DNA of 13,260 bases from an uncultured Candidatus Saccharibacteria bacterium (lineage in GTDB: Bacteria > Patescibacteria > Saccharimonadia > Saccharimonadales > UBA5946), in NCBI GenBank assembly GCA_946886435.1, contig CAMPIR010000016.1, forward strand, positions 1 through 13,260. The letters are read 5' to 3'. Within the stretch, counting starts at the first letter, position 1, and every line of letters starts with the position of its first letter. The translations under genes and the position numbers were made by a program. Under the pieces are notes generated by a model. That model made no database searches. It saw only the letters and a program-made list of their open reading frames with translations, and had not been told where the DNA came from. Below, piece after piece: positions 1 through 5,822 of the stretch.

Positions 1-248
1 AGCTGAATATAGAGCTGGTAAAGTTTCATCATCCTGTCGATAGTGCTGGCATCCGGCAGTCTGCGGCAAACTCGCTCGGTCTGCGCCATCTATGCTTCCA
101 GGTGGAAGGACTAGACGAAATCCTATCTATGTTAAATCAAAAAGGGTACAGCCCTATGGGTGAATTACAGACTTATAAAGATGTGTGGAAGCTCTGCTAT
201 ATTCAGGGACCGGAAGGAATCATCATTGAACTTGCAGAGCAGGTCTAA
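1..248 (+). CDS. VOC (glyoxalase/bleomycin-resistance) family protein, 3' end only
   Basis: The reading frame enters at base 3 and runs 81 codons to a TAA at 246-248; the start lies outside the window. The visible part matches the C-terminal beta-alpha-beta-beta-beta module of vicinal-oxygen-chelate proteins. It has a GLRHLCFQVEGLDEI segment, then a GELQTYKDVWKLCYIQGPEG segment, then the closing strand IIIELAEQV, whose Glu is the usual metal ligand of the second module. The family includes glyoxalase I, dioxygenases and antibiotic-binding proteins, and the fragment does not allow a choice among them. The arr gene starts 60 bases downstream on the same strand but appears to have its own promoter, so co-transcription is only possible. 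Confidence 0.85.
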   Translation, partial: LNIELVKFHHPVDSAGIRQSAANSLGLRHLCFQVEGLDEILSMLNQKGYSPMGELQTYKDVWKLCYIQGPEGIIIELAEQV

Positions 249-296
249 AAACACGTTAGCACTAGGCGAAGTCAAAAAAAACATTTCCAAAATTTG

Positions 297-302
297 TATA
301 CT
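297..302 (+). promoter_or_regulatory. Probable -10 box of arr, close to the start codon
   Basis: TATACT at 297-302, repeated in overlap at 302-307, lies six bases before the ATG at 309. No Shine-Dalgarno precedes that ATG and no convincing -35 box is visible. If used, transcription would begin at or next to the start codon, giving a leaderless message. Confidence 0.45.
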
Positions 303-308
303 ATACTG

Positions 309-728
309 ATGAACAATTCACCGAAAGTGAGCGATAAAGAGTCTTTTTATCATGGTACAACTGCAGATCTGAAGCCCGGAGACATTTTGACTGCAGGGTT
401 TAAGTCAAACTACCGACCCGATATCACTATGAACCATATATACTTCACCGCCTTACCTGACGGCGCAGGGTTGGCGGCAGAACTTGCTGAGATGCTTTCG
501 GGCGGATTGCGTCGTGCAAGAGTTTATAGAGTAGAGCCAACAGGTATGTTTGAGGATGATCCTAATGTTACTAATAGTCGATTCCCGGGCAATCCAACAC
601 GTTCGTATCGCAGCAAAGAGCCCCTTAAGATATTGGATGAGGTGACGGAATGGAAAAGATTAACTCCTGAAGAGCTAAAGACTTGGCGAGAAAGACTGGC
701 AAATATCAAAGGCGACATCATCAATTAG
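309..728 (+). CDS. arr: Rifampin ADP-ribosyltransferase (Arr family)
   Basis: Arr enzymes inactivate rifamycins in the cytoplasm by moving ADP-ribose from NAD+ to the ansa-chain hydroxyl at C23. The 139-residue product is full length for the family and keeps its signatures in order: FYHGT (residues 13-17), GDILTAGF with SNYRP (24-37), HIYFTA (43-48), RVYRVEPTG (71-79), FEDDPN (81-86) and FPGNPTRSYRS (92-102). His15, Tyr45 and Asp84 line up with the His-Tyr-Asp set described for Mycobacterium smegmatis Arr. I chose the ATG at 309. An in-frame TTG at 294 would add five residues but has no ribosome binding site and overlaps the apparent -10 box. The gene is followed by about 140 bases without a gene. 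Resistance activity is inferred from family membership; some chromosomal Arr homologues may have other substrates. Confidence 0.93.
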   Translation: MNNSPKVSDKESFYHGTTADLKPGDILTAGFKSNYRPDITMNHIYFTALPDGAGLAAELAEMLSGGLRRARVYRVEPTGMFEDDPNVTNSRFPGNPTRSYRSKEPLKILDEVTEWKRLTPEELKTWRERLANIKGDIIN

Positions 729-815
729 GCGGCCGCATCAATACGGCCTAGCGTCTCGACTATAAGTTTGAAGCACGCCCAGCCGTCGGAGTTATTTTTA
801 TAAGCAAAATGAAGA

Positions 816-857
816 ACGGCCGCAACCACCTCTGTTTCCAGGAGTGGTTGCGGCCGT
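816..857 (-). terminator. Terminator hairpin of the leftward zinc-finger gene
   Basis: A perfect 14-base inverted repeat (ACGGCCGCAACCAC at 816-829 and its complement at 844-857) encloses a 14-base loop, just past the stop of the leftward gene. Read leftward, a T-rich stretch (TTCTTCATTTT) follows the stem; read rightward there is no T-tract. It therefore fits a terminator for the leftward gene and may only weakly stop arr transcription. Confidence 0.75.
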
Positions 858-871
858 AGCCCGTCGGATCG

Positions 872-2173
872 TCAATCAGCTGGCTGCCAATCAATATCCT
901 TCAGGGTACCCTTGCGGGTTTGTTCGCCTTCGATCATCATCCCTGTGCGCGCGTGAGACCATGTGGACTCGCCGACTTCGCGCTTGAACGCCCGACCTTT
1001 TTCGTCAATGAGTACGACGACGTAGGATGAACGGCGTTCATCACCGACCCGTTGTTGCTCGCCTTCCAGCTCTGGTTTGGGCCAGTAGGGGTCGCTTTGT
1101 CCGCTCGCGCGGTCAAAGTAGTCGGTAACCCACCGATCCACCTCGTAGGTGTACTTGGTGTCGTAGATCGGCTCGTCGCGGTAGACGGGATCCTGGTACG
1201 ACTCTGTTCGGTAGGTAGTGGTGTAGACCGGCACCGACCTGTTACAGTAGGTCGTTTGTTGGCTGAAGGAGCCGTTGCCGTTATTGACGGTCGTGCTGCC
1301 GCAGGCGTAGCTCTCCGTCCTCGTACCGGTCTGCTTGGTTTCTGGTACCTGACGAGTCTTTGTCTCATAGTGGTCGAGTACCTGTCGGTATGACCGGATC
1401 TCGCGACTTGAGCTGAGGACGCGACCGTCACCGGGCACGCTCCAGTCCTGACGCGTCAGGGTACGAAACTCCTCGACCTCGACTTCGCGCTCCCATGAAA
1501 GGGACGAGACCGTTAGGTCGACCGTTTCGGTTGCGAAGTAGTTGACGTAGACGGTTCTTGCACCGAAAAGCAACACTCCCAGTACCATAACCAAGCCGAT
1601 GCCAAGCATGACCCTAGGGGTCTTAACTCGGCTCAGTAGCGCGGTTCCGCCCAGCCGAAAGACTGGGCGGTTGTTCGAGGTGTTGTTTTCGTACTGCGGC
1701 TTGCCCGATCGAGGCAAGTCACGTGAGTGGAGTGTCCTGACGGGCTGGATGACAGGACTGTCGGCCAGTGGCTGGAGTTTGTCGGAGCGTTGCAGGGTGG
1801 CGTTGACCCAGTCGGTCTCGAGCTGAGCAGGGTTGCTCAGCGTGGAACCTTGTGCGTCGACGCCGCTGACGTACCGCGTAACGGGCGAAACGAAATCGTC
1901 CGAGTCACGGGGTTGCTTGCAGCTAGCGCAGGTATCGATGTCGCCGTCGTTGGGCGTGTTGCACTTGCCGCAGTTCCAGATTGGACCGGAATTCGCGCGG
2001 CGTAGCTCGTCTGCGTTAGTCATGACGCGTGCGTCAGTCGGCAGAAAGTAACCCTCGGAAGGGTCCAGGTTGTCGTTGTGGGGGTCGCCGCACAACGGAC
2101 ACTCTTTCAGTGTGCCGCTGATGTTCTTGGTCGTGCACTGCGCGCAGTTCCAAGCACCTTCTAGGATAGGCAT
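872..2173 (-). CDS. Membrane protein with two RanBP2-type zinc fingers and a Tyr-rich external domain
   Basis: The 433-residue product has three parts. Residues 8-28 and 66-85 are RanBP2-type zinc fingers (W-x-C-x2-C-x3-N-x6/7-C-x2-C) with ligands Cys10, 13, 25, 28 and Cys68, 71, 82, 85. A polar linker leads to one membrane helix at about 188-205. The C-terminal 225 residues should lie outside the membrane. This part has a Thr/Tyr-rich stretch (about 262-345) with a recurring alternating Tyr/Val pattern, two cysteines (291 and 310) that could form a disulfide, and a closing beta-rich segment. I recall similar zinc-ribbon plus YEVDRW-type proteins from other bacteria and phages, but no function is known to me. 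AGGAGG lies four bases before the ATG and a near-consensus promoter lies upstream. The fingers face the cytoplasm, which suggests protein or nucleic-acid contact inside and a surface or cell-wall role outside. Confidence 0.85.
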   Translation of the reverse strand: MPILEGAWNCAQCTTKNISGTLKECPLCGDPHNDNLDPSEGYFLPTDARVMTNADELRRANSGPIWNCGKCNTPNDGDIDTCASCKQPRDSDDFVSPVTRYVSGVDAQGSTLSNPAQLETDWVNATLQRSDKLQPLADSPVIQPVRTLHSRDLPRSGKPQYENNTSNNRPVFRLGGTALLSRVKTPRVMLGIGLVMVLGVLLFGARTVYVNYFATETVDLTVSSLSWEREVEVEEFRTLTRQDWSVPGDGRVLSSSREIRSYRQVLDHYETKTRQVPETKQTGTRTESYACGSTTVNNGNGSFSQQTTYCNRSVPVYTTTYRTESYQDPVYRDEPIYDTKYTYEVDRWVTDYFDRASGQSDPYWPKPELEGEQQRVGDERRSSYVVVLIDEKGRAFKREVGESTWSHARTGMMIEGEQTRKGTLKDIDWQPAD

Positions 2174-2177
2174 GGCG

Positions 2178-2183
2178 CCTCCT
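2178..2183 (-). promoter_or_regulatory. Strong ribosome binding site of the zinc-finger protein gene
   Basis: The leftward strand reads AGGAGG four bases before the ATG at 2173. It fixes the start and contrasts with the leader-poor starts of several neighbours. Confidence 0.8.
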
Positions 2184-2234
2184 CATCGTGGTCGTCGTAG
2201 AAAACGGAATAGGGGATGTCAAAGTACTCTTTAT

Positions 2235-2263
2235 ATTATATCACAGATAGCAATAAAAGTCAA
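2235..2263 (-). promoter_or_regulatory. Near-consensus sigma70-type promoter for the zinc-finger protein gene
   Basis: Read leftward: TTGACT (-35, 2263-2258), a 17-base spacer, then TATAAT (-10, 2240-2235) preceded by an extended TGA. This is the best promoter in the window. The expected transcript starts near 2228 and has a leader of about 55 bases containing the AGGAGG site. Confidence 0.88.
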
Positions 2264-2330
2264 CTAATAACTCATCGGATAATGGCTTGTGTGCACCCTG
2301 GTCGACAAACTATCGATTTTAGCGACTTTA

Positions 2331-2339
2331 TGGTATGAT
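2331..2339 (+). promoter_or_regulatory. Extended -10 promoter of the beta-helix protein gene
   Basis: TGGTATGAT is an extended -10 element (TG-n-TATGAT) 22 bases before the ATG at 2362. No good -35 is present at 16-18 bases. The short A-rich leader has no Shine-Dalgarno. Confidence 0.5.
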
Positions 2340-2361
2340 TCCCAAAATGAAATAAACAAAA

Positions 2362-3528
2362 ATGCTACAAAAAATAGTCATCCTCAGCTTGAGAAAAAAG
2401 GTCCTCCTTACTGCCGCACTTGCTGTGTTGCTCCTCGGCAGCGGAGCATTAGCGTTCTATCAACGGCAAGTAGCCAACAAGGCAAGTAGTCCTGAGGCCC
2501 AGACCGTTGCATCACCAACCCCTACAGACAACAAAACAGATGAGAAACCGGTCGCAAAAAAACCTGAACCGGCAAAGCCATCAGCTCCTAAGCCTGGCTC
2601 TCCTACTCCAGCTGCACCATCGAGTCCATCGAGCCAGCCAGCTCCACCCGCGAATCCTCCACCGTCTCCACCGCCGTCTGGTGTTTGTAGCGGTGCCGCA
2701 TGGACGCCGGGGAGCTCTGATCCGTGGGGCGGTTGCTGGCCGGGTCCGAATAACACTGGCGTTCCGAGTGGTGTCGTACTGTCAGCGTATACGGGTTCAT
2801 GTACTATCACTGCCGCGAACACCGTCATAGACGCAAGGACTGTCAACTGCATACTGACCATCCGCGCCGCGAACGTAACTATTACGCGTTCGCAGATCAA
2901 CGGTGGCGTTAACGTTCCCTCCGATGCGCCGTCGAGCGCTTCATTTGCGATAAGTGATAGCAACGTCCACGTCGGCGACAATCTCAACACCGGCCTGATG
3001 CGCCGCAACTTCAGTGCCAACCGCGTCGACATCACCGGCGGCCGTCGCTCGGTTTACTGCATGACGAACTGCACGGTCGAAAACTCCTGGGCCCACCAGC
3101 AAGGTGGTGACCCCGGCGGTGATGCCCACTTTAGCGGCATGCGCATGGAGCAGTACACCACCTACCGCCACAACTCAATCACCTGCGAGGCTGAACGTGG
3201 CCCCGGTACCGGTTGTTCCGCCGGTCTGACTGGCTACGGTGACTTTGCCCCCATCCAAAACAACCTGATCGAACGCAACCTGTTCTACCGCGGTAGCGGT
3301 GGTGGCTCCACGATCTGCGCCTATGGCGGCTCGAGCGGTGATGACGGCAGCAAGCCCTATGGCCACCTGGCGGCTAACATTCGCTTTATCGGTAACCGCT
3401 TTGTCCTCGACCCGGATACCGGCCACTGCGGCAACATAGAGACGGTTCTTGACTTTAACGCCAGTCGTCCCGGTAACCAGTGGACCGACAACCTGTTTGA
3501 TAACGGGACGCCGGTTAGTCCGAGTTGA
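2362..3528 (+). CDS. Secreted or membrane-anchored right-handed beta-helix protein with proline-rich stalk
   Basis: The 388-residue product begins with a basic segment and a hydrophobic helix (about 14-31, ending ALA-FY), either a cleavable signal or an N-terminal anchor. Residues 40-106 form a Pro/Ser/Ala/Lys-rich stalk typical of cell-wall-spanning linkers. From about 107 the sequence shows the short-turn pattern of a parallel beta-helix (TVIDARTVNC, LTIRAANVTITRSQINGGV, NNLIERNLFY, NIRFIGNRF), as in pectate-lyase-like folds. Ten cysteines, an even number and all after residue 107, fit disulfides in an exported protein. No catalytic residues can be assigned, so it may bind or cleave polysaccharide or act as an adhesin. 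The proposed start has no Shine-Dalgarno but places the signal sequence correctly at the N-terminus. It ends 23 bases from the convergent stop of the next gene. Confidence 0.8.
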   Translation: MLQKIVILSLRKKVLLTAALAVLLLGSGALAFYQRQVANKASSPEAQTVASPTPTDNKTDEKPVAKKPEPAKPSAPKPGSPTPAAPSSPSSQPAPPANPPPSPPPSGVCSGAAWTPGSSDPWGGCWPGPNNTGVPSGVVLSAYTGSCTITAANTVIDARTVNCILTIRAANVTITRSQINGGVNVPSDAPSSASFAISDSNVHVGDNLNTGLMRRNFSANRVDITGGRRSVYCMTNCTVENSWAHQQGGDPGGDAHFSGMRMEQYTTYRHNSITCEAERGPGTGCSAGLTGYGDFAPIQNNLIERNLFYRGSGGGSTICAYGGSSGDDGSKPYGHLAANIRFIGNRFVLDPDTGHCGNIETVLDFNASRPGNQWTDNLFDNGTPVSPS

Positions 3529-3551
3529 TAAGGGGAGGGTTGGTGCCCGAG

Positions 3552-3860
3552 TTATTTCTTGGCTTGTTTGGCGATCAACCATTTTTTAGTAGGGCTCAGC
3601 GGTATATCGGTGCGATGCATGCAGCCCTGCCAGCAACATGGGCGGCGTTTGCCTTCGGCAAGTTCGGTGTAGGTCCGGCCGATGTGGTTCTCTCTCGTGG
3701 AGGCGCGTTTTGGTGAGGTGACCCAACAAATCCACTCGTTACGAGCTAGCGCGGAAATATCGTTCCACGCAGCAAGAGCTTCGGGCTTGGCCACAAGGGC
3801 TTTTCGAAGATCCTCGGGGAGTTCGTGAACCGTTCCGCCAGGTATTTCCGTTACATTCAT
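3552..3860 (-). CDS. Small YdeI/OmdA-like protein (bacteriocin-protection annotation family)
   Basis: The 102-residue product resembles the C-terminal OmdA-type domain of YdeI/OmpD-associated proteins. Its features are VHELPEDLRKAL near residues 11-22, AWNDISALARNEWICWV (31-47), a TRENHI...TYTELAEGKRRPCCWQGC region (55-80) and HRTDIPLSP (82-90). The core motifs, an aromatic ARNEW and KRRPCCW-x2-C-x-H, are intact, with Cys75, 76, 80 and His82 close enough to bind a metal, although I know of no proof. Stand-alone versions of about 85-105 residues occur in many bacteria, including Saccharibacteria as I recall. The name 'bacteriocin protection' comes from weak evidence, so the real function is unknown. 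It converges on the beta-helix gene and probably has a leaderless start. Confidence 0.8.
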   Translation of the reverse strand: MNVTEIPGGTVHELPEDLRKALVAKPEALAAWNDISALARNEWICWVTSPKRASTRENHIGRTYTELAEGKRRPCCWQGCMHRTDIPLSPTKKWLIAKQAKK

Positions 3861-3866
3861 AGCCCT

Positions 3867-3872
3867 ATAGTA
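3867..3872 (-). promoter_or_regulatory. Probable -10 box of the YdeI/OmdA-like gene
   Basis: Read leftward, TACTAT (3872-3867; overlapping TATAGG is an alternative) lies six bases before the ATG at 3860. There is no Shine-Dalgarno, so the message is probably leaderless or nearly so. Confidence 0.4.
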
Positions 3873-3912
3873 ACATCAGGTGCTGGTTGACTGATCTCGA
3901 AATAACCCAACT

Positions 3913-4047
3913 CTAGGCGCTGAGTTTTCTTAGCTCTTCGAGGATATTCACGCTACCGCGGCGGTTGACTTTACGGAGATATTTATCGATCTCTGCTTCG
4001 GCTCTGCGCTCGGATGCGGTGTAGCGTTGAAGGTTAAACTTGCTCAT
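3913..4047 (-). CDS. Probable small basic protein of 44 residues, unknown function
   Basis: From the ATG at 4047 the frame encodes 44 residues, from MSKFNLQRYTAS to LEELRKLSA. They are rich in Arg, Lys and Glu with a predicted amphipathic helical stretch (about 11-43), no cysteine and no membrane segment. I do not recognise a family. Support comes mainly from upstream: a weak -10 (CACAAT, 4059-4054) lies six bases before the ATG, and a Crp-like palindrome at 4081-4096 ends exactly 21 bases before that box, the same geometry seen at three other promoters here. The predicted first transcribed base is the A of the ATG, so translation would be leaderless. A longer version from a TTG at 4119 would run through the palindrome and is disfavoured. 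It lies between two recognised genes and does not overlap either. Confidence 0.5.
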   Translation of the reverse strand: MSKFNLQRYTASERRAEAEIDKYLRKVNRRGSVNILEELRKLSA

Positions 4048-4053
4048 GGCTTT

Positions 4054-4096
4054 ATTGTGCCCGAAGCCGAGCGTAGCAGCAGTAACATATCTCACA
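4054..4096 (-). promoter_or_regulatory. Crp-like operator with class II geometry for the 44-residue gene; also faces DUF488
   Basis: The palindrome at 4081-4096 reads AGTAA-CATATC-TCACA on the + strand. Leftward, its end is 21 bases from CACAAT (4059-4054). The predicted start is 4047 and the palindrome centre (4088.5) falls at -41.5. Rightward, the same centre is 61.5 bases from the ATG of DUF488, the classical class I distance if that transcript is leaderless. One site could therefore serve two divergent genes. Confidence 0.55.
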
Positions 4097-4112
4097 CTGA
4101 CACTCCGGCGAG

Positions 4113-4141
4113 TCGTCAACCTGATGAAACCAACCTATAAT
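4113..4141 (+). promoter_or_regulatory. Promoter of the DUF488 / uracil-DNA-glycosylase-like operon
   Basis: A consensus TATAAT at 4136-4141 is preceded at 17 bases by TCGTCA (4113-4118, four of six matches to TTGACA). Only eight bases separate the -10 from the ATG at 4150, so the transcript should have a leader of zero to three bases. AGAGGG in that gap is too close to the ATG to act as a normal ribosome binding site. Confidence 0.65.
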
Positions 4142-4149
4142 AAGAGGGT

Positions 4150-4686
4150 ATGACAATATTTACGATCGGGCATTCTACACGTTCGATAGAGGAATTCATC
4201 GACTTGCTCCGCTCGCACGGTATCACCCAGCTCGTTGATATTCGTACGGTACCGAAGTCTCTAAAAAATCCTCAATACCAGCAAACGGCGCTGCGTGAAA
4301 GTCTACCGTCCGCGGGCATCGACTATACCTACCTCAAAGAACTGGGCGGATTGCGTCCGAAGGCAAAGCAGTCAACAAACACTGCTTGGCGAAATCAGTC
4401 TTTTCGTAACTATGCGGACTATATGCAGACCGAGGAGTTCACCGCTGGCATCGTACGTCTCATGGAGCTGGCTAAAAAGTCCCCTACGGCAATCATGTGC
4501 GCCGAGGCGGTGCCGTGGCGCTGTCATCGCTCGCTCGTTGGCGACGCGCTCGTTGTGCGCGAGGTTTCGGTTCAGGATATCATGAGTGCGACCAGCGTAA
4601 AGCCACATACGCTGACGTCGTTCGCCGTCACGAATGGAACAACAGTGACCTACCCGGGAGATGAAGCGGACGATGGCGAAAACTGA
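4150..4686 (+). CDS. DUF488 family protein
   Basis: The 178-residue product carries the DUF488 hallmarks: TIGHSTR near the N-terminus (residues 5-11), LVDIRTVP (28-35), YTYLKELGG (58-66), and MCAEAVPWRCHRSLVGDAL (about 116-134) with its paired Cys, Trp and His. The family's biochemical role is not established. Its members are small cytoplasmic proteins widespread in bacteria and archaea, and the Cys/His-rich motif has led to proposals of enzymatic or metal-binding function. The next gene starts inside its 3' end, so the two are translationally coupled and probably work together or share regulation. The strong -10 upstream and the Crp-like palindrome 61.5 bases before the ATG suggest a basal promoter that may also be activated. 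Confidence 0.9.
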   Translation: MTIFTIGHSTRSIEEFIDLLRSHGITQLVDIRTVPKSLKNPQYQQTALRESLPSAGIDYTYLKELGGLRPKAKQSTNTAWRNQSFRNYADYMQTEEFTAGIVRLMELAKKSPTAIMCAEAVPWRCHRSLVGDALVVREVSVQDIMSATSVKPHTLTSFAVTNGTTVTYPGDEADDGEN

Positions 4687-5266
4687 CCCGTTTGAGCAGC
4701 TTCGCATCGAGATCATGAGCGACGCGGCAAACCAGTCATATACAGAGCTGGGGCATAAGCCACTCTTCACGGGTTCACCAAGCGCGCGGATCGTTATCAT
4801 CGGCCAGGCGCCGGGTATCCGAGCCCAGACGAGCGGCAAGCCGTGGGATGACGCGAGCGGTCTCAAACTGATGCAGTGGCTCGGAATAGACGAAGCAGTG
4901 TTCCGCGACGAGACCCTCATCGCGCATATGCCGATGGATTTTTACTATCCGGGCAAGGGGACATCAGGTGACCTGCCGCCGCGAAAAGACTTTGCCCGAA
5001 GGTGGCACCCACGGCTACTCGCGTTGATGCCAGGCATCGAACTGACACTGCTCATCGGCGGTTACGCTCAAAAATACTATCTGCCCGGGGTCAAGAAAAC
5101 GACCCTAACCGAGACGGTTCGCGGCTACCAGGAATACCTGCCGGAGTATTTCCCGCTCGTACATCCATCGCCGCTCAACTTCCGGTGGTTCAACCAGCAT
5201 CTCTGGTTCGAGACGGACGTGCTACCGGTACTGCGAGAGCGGGTACATACCGTACTCACCTCATAA
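4673..5266 (+). CDS. Uracil-DNA glycosylase superfamily protein (COG1573-like)
   Basis: The 197-residue protein has the superfamily's two signature loops: IVIIGQAPG (motif A, ending near residue 48) and HPSPLN (motif B, 164-169). The core IRAQTSGKPWDDASG, MPMDFYYPGKGTSGDLPPR and LTLLIGGYAQKYYL matches a COG1573 subgroup I know from proteobacteria. Family members excise uracil or damaged bases from DNA. Two points are unusual. Motif A has Gln-Ala where family 4 enzymes have Glu and family 1 has Gln-Asp. The N-terminal Cys-x2-Cys seen in related proteins is also absent, so no Fe-S cluster is expected. Activity and substrate are therefore uncertain. The ATG at 4673 overlaps the DUF488 stop by 14 bases; an ATG at 4661 would add four residues but directly abuts GGGAG, too close for initiation. 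Confidence 0.82.
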   Translation: MAKTDPFEQLRIEIMSDAANQSYTELGHKPLFTGSPSARIVIIGQAPGIRAQTSGKPWDDASGLKLMQWLGIDEAVFRDETLIAHMPMDFYYPGKGTSGDLPPRKDFARRWHPRLLALMPGIELTLLIGGYAQKYYLPGVKKTTLTETVRGYQEYLPEYFPLVHPSPLNFRWFNQHLWFETDVLPVLRERVHTVLTS

Positions 5267-5313
5267 CGCAGTCATCTTTTTGGCGTAGAATCCGTAGTTT
5301 CAATATGCTTTTT

Positions 5314-5356
5314 AGTTAACTATTTCACATCCCCCATGGCTGAAAACGATTATCGT
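5314..5356 (+). promoter_or_regulatory. Crp-like operator and -10 box of the GlsB-like gene
   Basis: AGTTA-ACTATT-TCACA at 5314-5329 is followed after 21 bases by TATCGT (5351-5356). The predicted start is near 5363, placing the palindrome centre at -41.5. The -10 is poor and no -35 is evident, as expected for an activator-dependent class II promoter. The 26-base leader contains AAGGAG at 5375-5380. TAACAT at 5364-5369 is an alternative -10. Confidence 0.5.
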
Positions 5357-5388
5357 AGAGGTGTAACATAAGTAAAGGAGAGTACAGC

Positions 5389-5661
5389 ATGGTAATGGAC
5401 ATCATCTTATGGATCTTGTTAGGCGCCCTTGCGGGATGGATCGCCTCAATGATCATGAAGACTGACGCTCAGATGGGCGCGATGGCGAACATCATCGTGG
5501 GTATCATTGGTGCCTTCCTCGGTGGATTCCTCGTCCGTCTCTTGACGGGCAACAATGTCGAGGGACTCAGTATCCCTGGACTGCTCACGGCAATCCTCGG
5601 CGCTGTGGTTCTGCTGGCCATCGTCAAGGCGTTTACCGGCCGAACTGCCCACCGGGTCTAA
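5389..5661 (+). CDS. GlsB/YeaQ/YmgE family stress-response membrane protein
   Basis: The 90-residue product is a small, very hydrophobic protein of the Transglycosylase-associated family (Pfam PF04226). It has three membrane helices at about 4-22, 30-52 and 61-82 with glycine-rich faces (LLGALAGWIASMIM, IIVGIIGAFLGGFLVRLL, GLLTAILGAVVLLAIV). Family members are short inner-membrane proteins often induced by general stress or stationary phase; their molecular activity is unknown, and the old transglycosylase link is an annotation label. The start is fixed by AAGGAG eight bases before the ATG. It is monocistronic, with its own operator and promoter upstream and a long hairpin after the stop. Control by the Crp-type regulator is inferred from the palindrome and would fit a stress or energy-state role. 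Confidence 0.9.
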   Translation: MVMDIILWILLGALAGWIASMIMKTDAQMGAMANIIVGIIGAFLGGFLVRLLTGNNVEGLSIPGLLTAILGAVVLLAIVKAFTGRTAHRV

Positions 5662-5689
5662 CGTGCCCTGTCTGGCTCTAAGCCACACC

Positions 5690-5739
5690 GTGTAGGAAGA
5701 GACACCATGTCTCTTCCTACACATGTGACGCTTTATTTT
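5690..5739 (+). terminator. Long perfect hairpin after the GlsB-like gene, probable terminator
   Basis: A 15-base perfect stem with a three-base CCA loop (5690-5704 and 5708-5722; first arm GTGTAGGAAGAGACA) lies 28 bases after the stop. The T-rich stretch TTTATTTT begins about nine bases beyond the stem instead of next to it. It most likely ends the GlsB-like transcript and insulates the signalling operon, though the displaced T-tract makes it atypical. Confidence 0.65.
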
Positions 5740-5822
5740 GAGTACAGCAAACTCTTTTTTATAGATAAGATCTAAAAAACAGGACTTTATAAACCACATG
5801 AACCAAAAAAGAGGCGTCTAAC

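Noticed and set aside
731..748. GGCCG...CGGCC mini-hairpin after arr
   Set aside because: Only five base pairs and no T-tract, so it is not a convincing terminator.
937..1431. Long leftward frame inside the zinc-finger gene (and the rightward frame 1052-1393)
   Set aside because: They overlap a well-supported gene in other frames, have low-complexity Arg/Thr-rich or Val-rich translations and no ribosome binding sites.
2230..2245. A TCACA half-site next to the -10 of the zinc-finger gene promoter
   Set aside because: The partner half (TTTAT) matches only two of five positions, and the TGTGA on the other strand is explained by the extended -10 element.
2460..3035. Leftward frame of 191 codons opposite the beta-helix gene
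   Set aside because: Its Gly/Ala/Leu-rich translation mirrors the Pro/Ser-rich stalk on the other strand; it shows no domain and no start signal.
4048..4119. N-terminal extension of the 44-residue gene to a TTG at 4119
   Set aside because: It would run through the palindrome and -10 box, and has no ribosome binding site. The ATG at 4047 fits the promoter geometry.
4372..4920. Leftward frame of 182 codons across the DUF488/glycosylase junction
   Set aside because: It is antisense to two genes with clear family motifs, has no recognisable domain, and is best explained by codon bias.
5724..5739. TGTGA followed by ATTTT six bases later, between the hairpin and the signalling operon
   Set aside because: The second half-site does not match, and no promoter lies at the spacing seen at the other sites.
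5798..5821. Seven-codon mini-frame just before the kinase GTG
   Set aside because: It has no ribosome binding site, its end overlaps the region serving the kinase start, and its composition shows no attenuator pattern.
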